Assembly: GCF_002874775.1 (NCBI RefSeq)
Contig: NZ_CP020991.1
Coordinates: 1,431,225-1,495,224, forward strand
DNA: 64,000 nt
Reading direction: 5' to 3'
Source of the DNA: Monoglobus pectinilyticus
Lineage (GTDB): Bacteria > Bacillota > Clostridia > Monoglobales > Monoglobaceae
This document shows, in pieces, positions 56,036 through 64,000 of the stretch (position 1 is the stretch's first letter; each line of letters opens with the position of its first letter). The position numbers were made by a program, and so were the translations under genes. The notes under the pieces were generated by a model. It saw only the letters and a program-made list of their open reading frames with translations, had not been told where the DNA came from and ran no database searches.

Positions 56036-56714
56036 TTGAATCCCTGCCCTTTTTTACGACAACAGCGTTGCCGCTTTTATCAGCTCCCATATAAAAAACT
56101 TGGGAAATCTTTTTAAGACCGTTTTCGTGAAGTTTATCCATAACCCATTTCCGGCTGATTTTCAAACGCTCTAAATTATTTTTAATCAAAGTGCCGTTAT
56201 CAATTAAAATATAACTTATTTCGGTTTGTGCGGCCTTTATTCCCATATCGGACGGCGTTACCGGTCTGTTCTCTGTGTTTAATATAACGCTTACGTTTCC
56301 GTTTGTCTCCATGATAACATATTCTACATCATCTAAGGACGTTGCTCCGCTGTTTCTGATCTCCTCTAAAAGGTCGCTCATATTAAACCTTTGGCTCTCC
56401 ATTTCGTTTTGGTTTATTCTTCCGTCGCTGAAGAATGTGCTTGGTTTTCCATAAAGCAATGTTCTGAAACCAATATGTTTATAAGCAATAAATGAGAGTA
56501 TGATTTCAAGAAATAATAAAATAGCTATGGCTAATGCTGCTGTGGCAAACGGTTTACCGGGGTCCACTATAGGGTCTGTAGCAATTTCGGAAATTATAAT
56601 TGTTACCACGAGTTCAGACGGCTCAAGTTCGGCAATTTGACGTTTTCCCATCACTCGAAGACATAATACGACAAATACATACATTATGGCGGTTCTAAGT
56701 ACGGTTACCAGCAT
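56028..56714 (-). CDS. DUF421 (YetF-like) membrane protein
   Basis: A 228-residue protein with three N-terminal membrane helices (about 1-80) and the family core LRVMGKRQIAELEPSELVVTIIISEIATDP in extent, followed by cytosolic YetF-type alpha/beta domains (GFRTLLYGKPSTFFSDGRINQ). The ATG at 56714 gives the typical start MLVTVLRTAIMYV; a TTG at 56723 is also in frame. The ribosome binding site is weak. It overlaps the DUF4363 gene, a common pairing in spore-forming Clostridia. Its function is unknown. Confidence 0.87.
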   Translation of the reverse strand: MLVTVLRTAIMYVFVVLCLRVMGKRQIAELEPSELVVTIIISEIATDPIVDPGKPFATAALAIAILLFLEIILSFIAYKHIGFRTLLYGKPSTFFSDGRINQNEMESQRFNMSDLLEEIRNSGATSLDDVEYVIMETNGNVSVILNTENRPVTPSDMGIKAAQTEISYILIDNGTLIKNNLERLKISRKWVMDKLHENGLKKISQVFYMGADKSGNAVVVKKGRDSNE

Positions 56715-57210
56715 ACTAATCAATCCATTTCATTTTATTTTTTAAATATTATTGACAAGTTTAAAAAAATTAAAAGTATTATTTGTATTTATTTTAAAAA
56801 TGTTCTATATAAATATTTTTACTTAGATTGTAAGAGGCTAAAAAGATAGTTATATAATTTGAGAATATAGCAGGCCAGCTGTAGTATTTTAAAATTCAGA
56901 TTTTATATAATGGAAGCTCGTTTATATAAACGGTGGAATTTTTATTGAAATAAATCGTAATAATTATCATACATTCCAAATCTTATTGCATATGTAATAA
57001 ATTACATATTTTTAAGTGTTGAAAAGCAAATAAATTTTATATTGTTTAATAGAAAATATAAATTAAATTTTTATTTAATTTTAATTAGTAAAAACATAAT
57101 AGATTAAATGTTTATAATAATGTTTTTATGTATTTACATATTAAAGTTATAAAGTTAAAAAATTAATTAAAATCCAACTATAAATAAAATACTAGTATAA
57201 TGTGGCAATT
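56715..57210. other. Very AT-rich spacer between divergent genes
   Basis: About 500 nt with no coding frame. A TATAAT occurs at 57196-57201 without a good -35. It presumably holds the DUF421 promoter on the minus strand, which I could not place. Confidence 0.4.
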
Positions 57211-57256
57211 TTGGCCCTATAAAAATTGTAGTGAATTGGCCCTGTTAATTTTGACT
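57211..57256 (+). promoter_or_regulatory. Direct-repeat operator candidate before the GH95-CE8 gene
   Basis: TTGGCCCT occurs twice in the same direction (57211-57218 and 57236-57243), 25 bp apart, in an otherwise AT-only region. TTGACT (57251-57256) follows and may be a -35, with TATACA at 57276 as a loosely spaced -10 (19 nt). Tandem direct repeats just upstream of a -35 are typical of AraC-type activator sites. Confidence 0.5.
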
Positions 57257-57327
57257 AAAAAATATTATTATAAAGTATACATGATAGAAAAAATAATAAA
57301 AGTATATATTTTCAGGAGGGGAAAAAC

Positions 57328-60300
57328 ATGTTAAAAAGGTTAGGAGCATTTGTACTTTCAATAGTTATGACGCTCGGAACAGTTTCTGCTGCTGCAGCAA
57401 CTATTAACAGTACGGACGTAGCCGCAGAGAGCAGCGCGGCGTCCGAAAATGGATTTAATCCGGAAACAGTAATGTGGACTGATAATCCTATCGAAAATGT
57501 TTTGGCAGAGCAAGGAATCTACCAAAATGCTGCGGAAATTAATCCGAATGCGGAGAAAAAAGAGATTGATGTAATAAATCCGTATGCAAAGTCAGGAAAT
57601 CTTCAGAGCTGGGCGTATTCTGAATTTCTGTGGACCAATTTTTATCCAATAGGAAACGGCAGAATGGCCGGAATGGTTGCCGGAGGTATTGATAAGGAAG
57701 TTATTCAGATTAATGAGGATACATGCTGGGATGGTTCTCCTTACGGAACTCTTAAAGATGAAAGCGGCAATACTTTGACTACAATTGATCAGACGTCTAA
57801 GGCGGCTAAAATAACAACTGAAAATCAGACAAGCGGAAGTGTTGATGGAAACTGGAGATATTTCAGAGGTGCTGATGAAAATGGAAATCCGGCGGAAATA
57901 GGCGCGAAAGATGTTACAGTTGGTGACGAAGCGTTTAGAACTAGCTTTCCGGATTTTGCAAACAAGAGTATATCGTATCAGGCTTTAAATGTCAGCAATG
58001 GATTTAACCAGAAAGAGTCTCAAGGCAGATGGGATTTGCACGAGATGGTTGAGCAGACTTTCTTGGGGAAACCAACAAGACAGAGGGCGTACAAATCATT
58101 TGTAGAAGTTTATCTTGATTTTGGTCAGGATCATTCTAAGGCTACAAATTATACAAAGAGTTTGGATATGGAAAAGGGAATGGTTACTGTTGAATACGAT
58201 TATGACGGAAACCATTATAAGCGCGAAAATTTTTCAAGTTATCCTGATCAGGTTGTAGCTACACATGTTGAGTCTGACGCGGAATTGAATTTCTCGGCCC
58301 AGCTTCATTCATATCATAATCAGAGTGGATATTATGAGTATTCAAAAGTAAGTGATAATGAGGTAAAATTAGTTGCAAGCGTATATAATGGAAGTAAAGA
58401 TAATAATGATCCTGCAACTGTAAACGCTATTAAGTTTGAAGCACATATGTTCTTGGTTGGTGACGGACAGTTCTCAGTATCGGATGACAATACTACTGTG
58501 TCAGTTGTCGGCGGAAAGAGCGCTGATATCTATGTGGTAGGAGCTACGAATTATGTTGATTATTTAAATCTTGATAATTCGAAACCTGCGGCTGACTGCT
58601 TAAAGTATGCTAATAATGTTAAGAGCAAGACTTACAGCCAAATAAAGGAAAGACATTTGGCGGATTTTTCAGAGCAATTTTCAAAAACTGATTTGACATT
58701 AGAAAACAGTTCCACTGATAAGAATGCTTTTAGTAATATACCTACAGAGAAGCGTATCCGTAAGGATGTAGACGGAAAATCAGGTTTCTTGAAAAACGGC
58801 GGAAACAGTATACCTAATGCAAATACCTTACATGTATATTCTACATATAACGATGGGGATAATCAGCTTGCAGCTCTTGAATTTAATTACGGAAAGTATT
58901 TGTTGATAGCTGGTGCTCGTGAAGGCAGACAGGCGACAGGTGAAGGTGAAATAGATATACCTGGAAGCCAGCCGCTCAACCTTACCGGTAAGTGGAATGC
59001 CGCACTTTCGGCTTCCTGGAACGGAAAGTATACAGTTAATATCAATACTGAGATGAACTATTGGGCAGCTCAGCCCCTTGGCCTCCAAGGTACAGAAAAA
59101 ACTTTGATAGATACTTTTGACGAACTTGCTCAAAGCGGAAGTATAACTGCAAAATATCAATATGGTATAAATAATGAAAGAGGCGACGACCAATACCAGC
59201 CCGGGGATCCTTGGGTAATGCACCATAACTATGACCTATGGAGGGGTACGCAGCCCATTGATAACGCTACGGCAGGTCTATGGCCTACAGGCGGAATATG
59301 GCTTCTTGACCATGCTTGGCAGTATTATAATTTCAATAAAGATACTGAGTATTTGGCAGAAGTATATCCTTATTTGGTAGGTGCGGCTAAGTTCTTTACA
59401 CAGTTCCTGGTTGTTGATCCAAAGACGGGATATTTAATTACTGCGGCTTCATGTTCTCCTGAGCAGGGCGGAGTTCAGCCGGGACCGGCAATGGATACAC
59501 AGCTTATCAGAAACCTTTATGATACTGTTCAGAAGGCTTCCGAAATTTTAGGCAAAACTGAGGAAAATGCAGCGCTTCTTGCTAAAATTGATGAGCAGAT
59601 GCCGTCATCATACTTAGCTGATGAAAAAGGCAAACTCGCACCGAACCTTATTGACGGTTCAGGTCTTATTAAAGAATGGGTTCGCGGAGACGTAACATTT
59701 GACTTTACTGAGGTGGAGGCAGGAAAAGGTAAATTTAACGTTACAAGTCCGTTTACCGGTGAAACAAAAGGTATTAATAAACATGACGCCAGCAATAAAG
59801 CGGGTCATAGACATTGTTCGCATCTGTGGGAATTGTTCCCCGGAACACATTTGAGCGCTTACAGTGAGGACGCAAATGAGCAGAAAATATTTAAGGCGTT
59901 CCAAAAGGCAACATCAGCTCGTGGCGCAGGCAGCGGTCAAGGTTGGGGACTTGCTTGGAGAATAAGTTTGAATGCGAGAGCTCTTAATGGCGAGGCTGCT
60001 TCAAATATGCTTGAGCAAATGTTTAGAACTAGAACATCACCTAACTTATTTGACCAGCATCCAAATTTCCAGATAGACGGAAACTATGGAGCAACTGCAG
60101 GTATTATAGAAATGCTGGTGCAGAGTCATGACGGGGCTATAGATTTGCTTCCGGCAATTCCTAAAAAATGGGGCAGCGGTTCTTTCACTGGCTTTAATAC
60201 ACGTGAAGACGCTACTGTTGATTTGAGCTGGGACGAAGGAAAGCCGACAGAAGCAAAAATTCACTCAAGAAGAACCGGTGATATAAGTATACGTACAAAA

Positions 60301-63300
60301 TATGCTTCTAAAGCTAAAGTGTATGATGAAAATGGTACAGAAATTGCACAAACGCTTAATGAGGATGGAAGTCTATTGACATTTGCGGCTGAGAATGGAA
60401 AGACTTATACAATTAATAATTTTGGCTTAGATATTGAGACATACTATGCGAAGGATGCTAAAGATTTCTTTGCAAGTGATTCAACTGCCAGCGATAAAAT
60501 TCCAAAGCTTGCTAATGATAATACAGAAGTTGGTTGGTTGTATAGGCGTAACGGAGTAAAAGTTGGTTATGCAGTAGATGGTTTTAACTTTGACGGACTT
60601 TCTAAATTAGTGTTGAAGATGGCTAAGGTAAGAGATGAGAACATCTATGTGTCAGTTACGCTGGATTCTAAAGATGGAAAAGAAATTGCTAATCAGCTTT
60701 TGCCAAAAAGTAGCGAACCGTCTGAAACTGAACTTGAATTAAAGAATATTGATGATATAAATGGAGTACATAAAATATACTTATCTTATTATCAGAACCC
60801 GTTTAATTCTGAAAGTACGGACGCATATATAGGAAATGCAAGTGATTTGGTGGCAACATATGGCGAAAATATAAATCCTAATGATCCGACATCATCACCG
60901 AAGCCAACAGCTGAGCCGACAGCTCCTCCTACAGCAGCACCGGCTAAGTATGATTATGAGATTACTAATGCATATTTCAACGAAGACGGAAAGCTCAGTG
61001 TTGATATCAATTATATTGGAGAAAGCACAGCTCCAAAGGCTAAATTGCTTGTAGGTTCATATATTGATGAGAATACAATGACAGATTCAGGCGTATTTGA
61101 TGTTGACGGAGCAGGAAATCTGACAGTAGATTATACAAAACCTGAAAATGGAACGGTTAAATTATACATTTGGGACGGTACTGATACAATGGTACCTCTC
61201 AGTGCAGTAAAGGAAGCCGGGGAAGCTCCGGCTCCTGCAACTGCAACCCCTGAACCGACAAAGGAACCAGGCCCGACAATGGCTCCGGGAACATTTATTG
61301 GATGGGACTTTAATAACGTTGCTGCATCAACAAAATATAATGCAGGCGATGTTATAGAAAATGAGAATGGTAATAATATTGAAATTATCTTTGGTTCTGA
61401 GGCAGCAGGCGGTTTGCAGCCTGAAATTGCCGAGAGGACAGCTGGCGATAATTATATTAAGTTTACAGACGGCGGTGCTGGTCAGGATGGCTGGAGATAT
61501 ATAGCTGACAGTCCTATGGACGGATGTATGTTTACAGCTTCTTTAGACTTTATGAACAGTACCGCTGACAAAGATACAATATTGATGAGAGTGTTTGATG
61601 AAAATAATGCAAATACTGAAAATACTTACACTACAGCAACTGACGGTCGTGTGTTTGAAATTAAGACAGGTGATAATGGTATTTTAAAAATATCTGATTA
61701 CTTCTCTAAAGGCGCAACGGATACTAAGCCCCAGGATACAGAAATTTCTGGAATTACACTCAGCGCTAACACATGGTATGGCTTGAAACTTGAATATATC
61801 AAAGGAGAAAATAAGGTTAAGGTATATTTGAAGACAGGAGATTCTGATTATAGTCTCAAGGGGACTTATACTTTAGGAAGCGGCACTAAAAAAGTAAGTA
61901 CTGTACCTGAACTGGCTCCGACAACGGTTTCGACTTCTACGCGCGGAAGTCAGACAGGAGCATATACTTTAGGTATTGATAACATTCAAATTGGTGTGTC
62001 TGAAGCTCCGCTTGTACCTACAGAGACGCCGGGACCGGCAACGGCAACACCAGGACCTACATCGGATCCGGATAAGACAATAACTGTTGATTCAAGCCAG
62101 GAAACAAATGCTGACGCAAAGATTTATAAGACAGTTAATGAAGCGGTCGCTGCCGTTGAAGCAAATCCGCCTGCAAACGAAGAAAATCGTGCGTATATTA
62201 ACATTATGCCGGGAACTTATCGTGAACAGGTAGTTGTGAAATCGCCTTATATTACAATGAAGAAAGCTCCGGGAACAAATGGAGAAGTCAAACTTACATG
62301 GTATTATGGTTTGGGTTCACTATATGACAGCTGTAATGAAAAAGGTTACTATGATCCAAGTGTTATAGGCGACGGTAAAGCATATGGACCTAAAGATTGG
62401 GGTCCATCGCTTAAAGTAGATAAGGGCGCAACTGCATTTATTGCTGAAGATTTAGTTTTAGAAAACTCTTATAATAGATACTATACACAGGAAGAATTGA
62501 CTGACATAGCAGGTGTTGATCCTGATCCGAACAATGGTAACTTCCACAGAGTAGAATGGATAAATGAACAAATTAGTAATGGTGCAAGCGATGATACAAT
62601 AAACAAATTTTTGCAGTCTAGAAAAGAAATAACTTATAAAGGCGTAACCGGAAGCCCAAGAGAGCGTAGTGCGGCTATTCATGTTTCCGCTGATAAGGTT
62701 CAGTTCTTAAACTGTGAAGTTATGTCTACACAGGACACGATAGGAATTAATTCGGGCAGAATGTATTTTAAGAATTGTAAGCTCGGGGGAACTACAGATT
62801 ATATTTGCGGCAGTGCTACAGCAGTATTCGATAATTGTGAACTTTATACAAATGCTGGTCCAAGTCAAGCTGAATCTGCAACTGTAACAGCACCAAGCAG
62901 CACTGTAGATACAGAGGGATATCTGTTTTTTAATTGCCATATTACCGGTTCAAAAACTTCCACATCCGGGAGTTTCGGGAGACCATGGGGAGCAAATGGC
63001 GGTCCGGCAGCACATTACATCAATACAATTATTGACAATGCCGGTTCTGGCGGCGGAAAGCTTATCGGATCAGCTGGTTGGAGTGCGATGAGTGGTAATA
63101 AGCCGGAGAATGCTAGATTTGGTGAGTATAATAGCATTGATAGCTCAGGAAATAAAATCGATACTTCAGGAAGAACGAAAGGTACGGTTCTTAATGAGTG
63201 GACAATGCTGAGATATAATCCCCTTACCTTTACTTTAGGTAATGATGGTTGGGATCCGGCAGGACTTATCAGCACTTATGCAGACGTAAATAATGTTTTG

Positions 63301-64000
63301 AATACTACAACGATTGATACAAGCGATAGCACAACAAACGAAATTGCGCTTCCTCAGGCTCCAAGCGGGTATGAGTTTAAGTGGGAAAGTGTCAGCGAAT
63401 TTGCAAAAGTAAGTTCTGACGGCACAAAAGTGACGCTTATACGCCCTGCATTTGGCGAACAGCCAATTGACGCCGCTATTAAACTTTATGTAAGGGAGAG
63501 TGGAAACAAAGAAATTGGCGCTGAAAAATCCATTAAATTTAGTATTCTGCCGACAAGCGATACTGAAAATGTGTTTAATGTAAGCGGCACAGTTACCCTT
63601 TCAAAAGTAAGCGATGCAGAACAGACAATAAATATTATATTTAAAAATGGAGAAGCGGTTATAAAAACTGTAGATGTAATTATACCGGCAGGACAGACTT
63701 CACAGAGTTATACAGCTGAAAATTTACCGGTTGGTTCTTATACAGCATATTTCTCTTCTTTAAATACTGAGTATAGTATAGTTCAGGATCCACAGTCAGT
63801 TACAGGTGCAAAGGGAGACGCTGTGACAGTTGATATTACTGCTAAAAAAATGGCGTCTTTGAAGGTTTCAAGTCCTGATTTTGCAGATGCGGGATATGAG
63901 CCAAAAATAACTTCTGCCACAGGATTCAGCGCTGGAAAATATACAGTTACCGGAAATGAGACTGCTAATCTTGGAGAGGCTGGGAATGTAGTATATAAGG
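57328..64000 (+). CDS. Giant secreted GH95 glycosidase fused to pectin methylesterase (3' end outside window)
   Basis: Open from ATG 57328 (after GGAGGGG) to the window end, at least 2,224 residues. A signal peptide (1-24) is followed by GH95 (about 85-1040; alpha-L-fucosidase or alpha-L-galactosidase) with YPIGNGRMAGMV, N571-x-N573 in NINTEMNYW, E712 in SCSPEQG and D917 in QIDGNYG, all expected catalytic residues. Then come a small beta domain, a Pro/Thr linker, the cluster's VW module (W1282), a second linker, a CBM-like domain (about 1325-1560) and a third linker. Pectinesterase CE8 runs from about 1586 to 1990 with D1803 in STQDTIG, D1824 in TTDYICG and R1885/W1887 in GRPWG. Ig-like domains follow. 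It would remove terminal fucose or galactose and methyl esters from pectin outside the cell. Confidence 0.92.
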   Translation, partial: MLKRLGAFVLSIVMTLGTVSAAAATINSTDVAAESSAASENGFNPETVMWTDNPIENVLAEQGIYQNAAEINPNAEKKEIDVINPYAKSGNLQSWAYSEFLWTNFYPIGNGRMAGMVAGGIDKEVIQINEDTCWDGSPYGTLKDESGNTLTTIDQTSKAAKITTENQTSGSVDGNWRYFRGADENGNPAEIGAKDVTVGDEAFRTSFPDFANKSISYQALNVSNGFNQKESQGRWDLHEMVEQTFLGKPTRQRAYKSFVEVYLDFGQDHSKATNYTKSLDMEKGMVTVEYDYDGNHYKRENFSSYPDQVVATHVESDAELNFSAQLHSYHNQSGYYEYSKVSDNEVKLVASVYNGSKDNNDPATVNAIKFEAHMFLVGDGQFSVSDDNTTVSVVGGKSADIYVVGATNYVDYLNLDNSKPAADCLKYANNVKSKTYSQIKERHLADFSEQFSKTDLTLENSSTDKNAFSNIPTEKRIRKDVDGKSGFLKNGGNSIPNANTLHVYSTYNDGDNQLAALEFNYGKYLLIAGAREGRQATGEGEIDIPGSQPLNLTGKWNAALSASWNGKYTVNINTEMNYWAAQPLGLQGTEKTLIDTFDELAQSGSITAKYQYGINNERGDDQYQPGDPWVMHHNYDLWRGTQPIDNATAGLWPTGGIWLLDHAWQYYNFNKDTEYLAEVYPYLVGAAKFFTQFLVVDPKTGYLITAASCSPEQGGVQPGPAMDTQLIRNLYDTVQKASEILGKTEENAALLAKIDEQMPSSYLADEKGKLAPNLIDGSGLIKEWVRGDVTFDFTEVEAGKGKFNVTSPFTGETKGINKHDASNKAGHRHCSHLWELFPGTHLSAYSEDANEQKIFKAFQKATSARGAGSGQGWGLAWRISLNARALNGEAASNMLEQMFRTRTSPNLFDQHPNFQIDGNYGATAGIIEMLVQSHDGAIDLLPAIPKKWGSGSFTGFNTREDATVDLSWDEGKPTEAKIHSRRTGDISIRTKYASKAKVYDENGTEIAQTLNEDGSLLTFAAENGKTYTINNFGLDIETYYAKDAKDFFASDSTASDKIPKLANDNTEVGWLYRRNGVKVGYAVDGFNFDGLSKLVLKMAKVRDENIYVSVTLDSKDGKEIANQLLPKSSEPSETELELKNIDDINGVHKIYLSYYQNPFNSESTDAYIGNASDLVATYGENINPNDPTSSPKPTAEPTAPPTAAPAKYDYEITNAYFNEDGKLSVDINYIGESTAPKAKLLVGSYIDENTMTDSGVFDVDGAGNLTVDYTKPENGTVKLYIWDGTDTMVPLSAVKEAGEAPAPATATPEPTKEPGPTMAPGTFIGWDFNNVAASTKYNAGDVIENENGNNIEIIFGSEAAGGLQPEIAERTAGDNYIKFTDGGAGQDGWRYIADSPMDGCMFTASLDFMNSTADKDTILMRVFDENNANTENTYTTATDGRVFEIKTGDNGILKISDYFSKGATDTKPQDTEISGITLSANTWYGLKLEYIKGENKVKVYLKTGDSDYSLKGTYTLGSGTKKVSTVPELAPTTVSTSTRGSQTGAYTLGIDNIQIGVSEAPLVPTETPGPATATPGPTSDPDKTITVDSSQETNADAKIYKTVNEAVAAVEANPPANEENRAYINIMPGTYREQVVVKSPYITMKKAPGTNGEVKLTWYYGLGSLYDSCNEKGYYDPSVIGDGKAYGPKDWGPSLKVDKGATAFIAEDLVLENSYNRYYTQEELTDIAGVDPDPNNGNFHRVEWINEQISNGASDDTINKFLQSRKEITYKGVTGSPRERSAAIHVSADKVQFLNCEVMSTQDTIGINSGRMYFKNCKLGGTTDYICGSATAVFDNCELYTNAGPSQAESATVTAPSSTVDTEGYLFFNCHITGSKTSTSGSFGRPWGANGGPAAHYINTIIDNAGSGGGKLIGSAGWSAMSGNKPENARFGEYNSIDSSGNKIDTSGRTKGTVLNEWTMLRYNPLTFTLGNDGWDPAGLISTYADVNNVLNTTTIDTSDSTTNEIALPQAPSGYEFKWESVSEFAKVSSDGTKVTLIRPAFGEQPIDAAIKLYVRESGNKEIGAEKSIKFSILPTSDTENVFNVSGTVTLSKVSDAEQTINIIFKNGEAVIKTVDVIIPAGQTSQSYTAENLPVGSYTAYFSSLNTEYSIVQDPQSVTGAKGDAVTVDITAKKMASLKVSSPDFADAGYEPKITSATGFSAGKYTVTGNETANLGEAGNVVYK

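Noticed and set aside
58828-59904. Minus-strand frames opposite the GH95 domain
   Set aside because: They have no ribosome binding sites, and the plus-strand GH95 motifs are unambiguous.

Overview
The window is AT-rich DNA from a low-GC anaerobic Firmicute of class Clostridia. This is inferred from a DUF3794/LysM spore-envelope type protein, pyruvate phosphate dikinase, rubrerythrin, an archaeal-type split glutamate synthase, strong Shine-Dalgarno sites and frequent TTG starts. A very large secreted enzyme at the right edge joins a family 95 glycoside hydrolase to a pectin methylesterase, so the organism probably degrades plant pectin in a gut-like niche. A Monoglobus-like lineage would fit, but that is a guess from gene content.

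Layout. 1-4.2 kb (minus strand): start of an off-window gene, a copper-amine-oxidase-N (stalk) domain protein, NadE and MtaB. 4.3-8 kb (plus): an HPr-like protein without the catalytic His, TadA and PpdK. 8.6-11.4 kb (minus): a hybrid histidine kinase with two solute-binding sensor domains. 12.4-17.6 kb (plus): a str-type translation cluster (L7Ae-like protein, S12, S7, EF-G, EF-Tu) without rpoBC beside it. 18-24.8 kb: RuvC (minus), 2-isopropylmalate synthase, a secreted M13 metallopeptidase with SLH-like repeats and a DMT exporter. 25-26.5 kb: a secreted stalk-DHHW protein. 26.8-32 kb: a five-gene split glutamate synthase operon behind a promoter, a palindrome and a leader terminator. 33-39.4 kb: a K+/H+ type antiporter, a PadR-YjdF pair with an evident self-operator, the DUF3794-LysM protein, a 50-residue membrane protein and rubrerythrin.

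39.5-54.4 kb is the most unusual part. It holds seven secreted repeat proteins in a row (RCC1 propellers, M6 peptidase with LRRs, GLUG-type, LRR, GLUG-type, Ig-like/InlB-type, BspA-type LRR). Four copies of one promoter cassette drive them: a 7-1-7 palindrome AAATAAAnTTTATTT exactly 14 nt before TTTACG-17-TATAAT. Five of the seven proteins, and the right-edge enzyme, also carry one small domain ending in a (K/R)-x-(F/Y)-(V/L/I)-W motif. I read this as an expanded, co-regulated cell-surface or secreted regulon.

54.6-56.7 kb (minus) holds a ROK sugar kinase and a DUF4363/DUF421 membrane pair. From 57.3 kb to the edge runs the open-ended GH95-CE8 protein, with all catalytic residues I could locate intact. 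I saw no rRNA, tRNA, CRISPR array, transposase or prophage genes.
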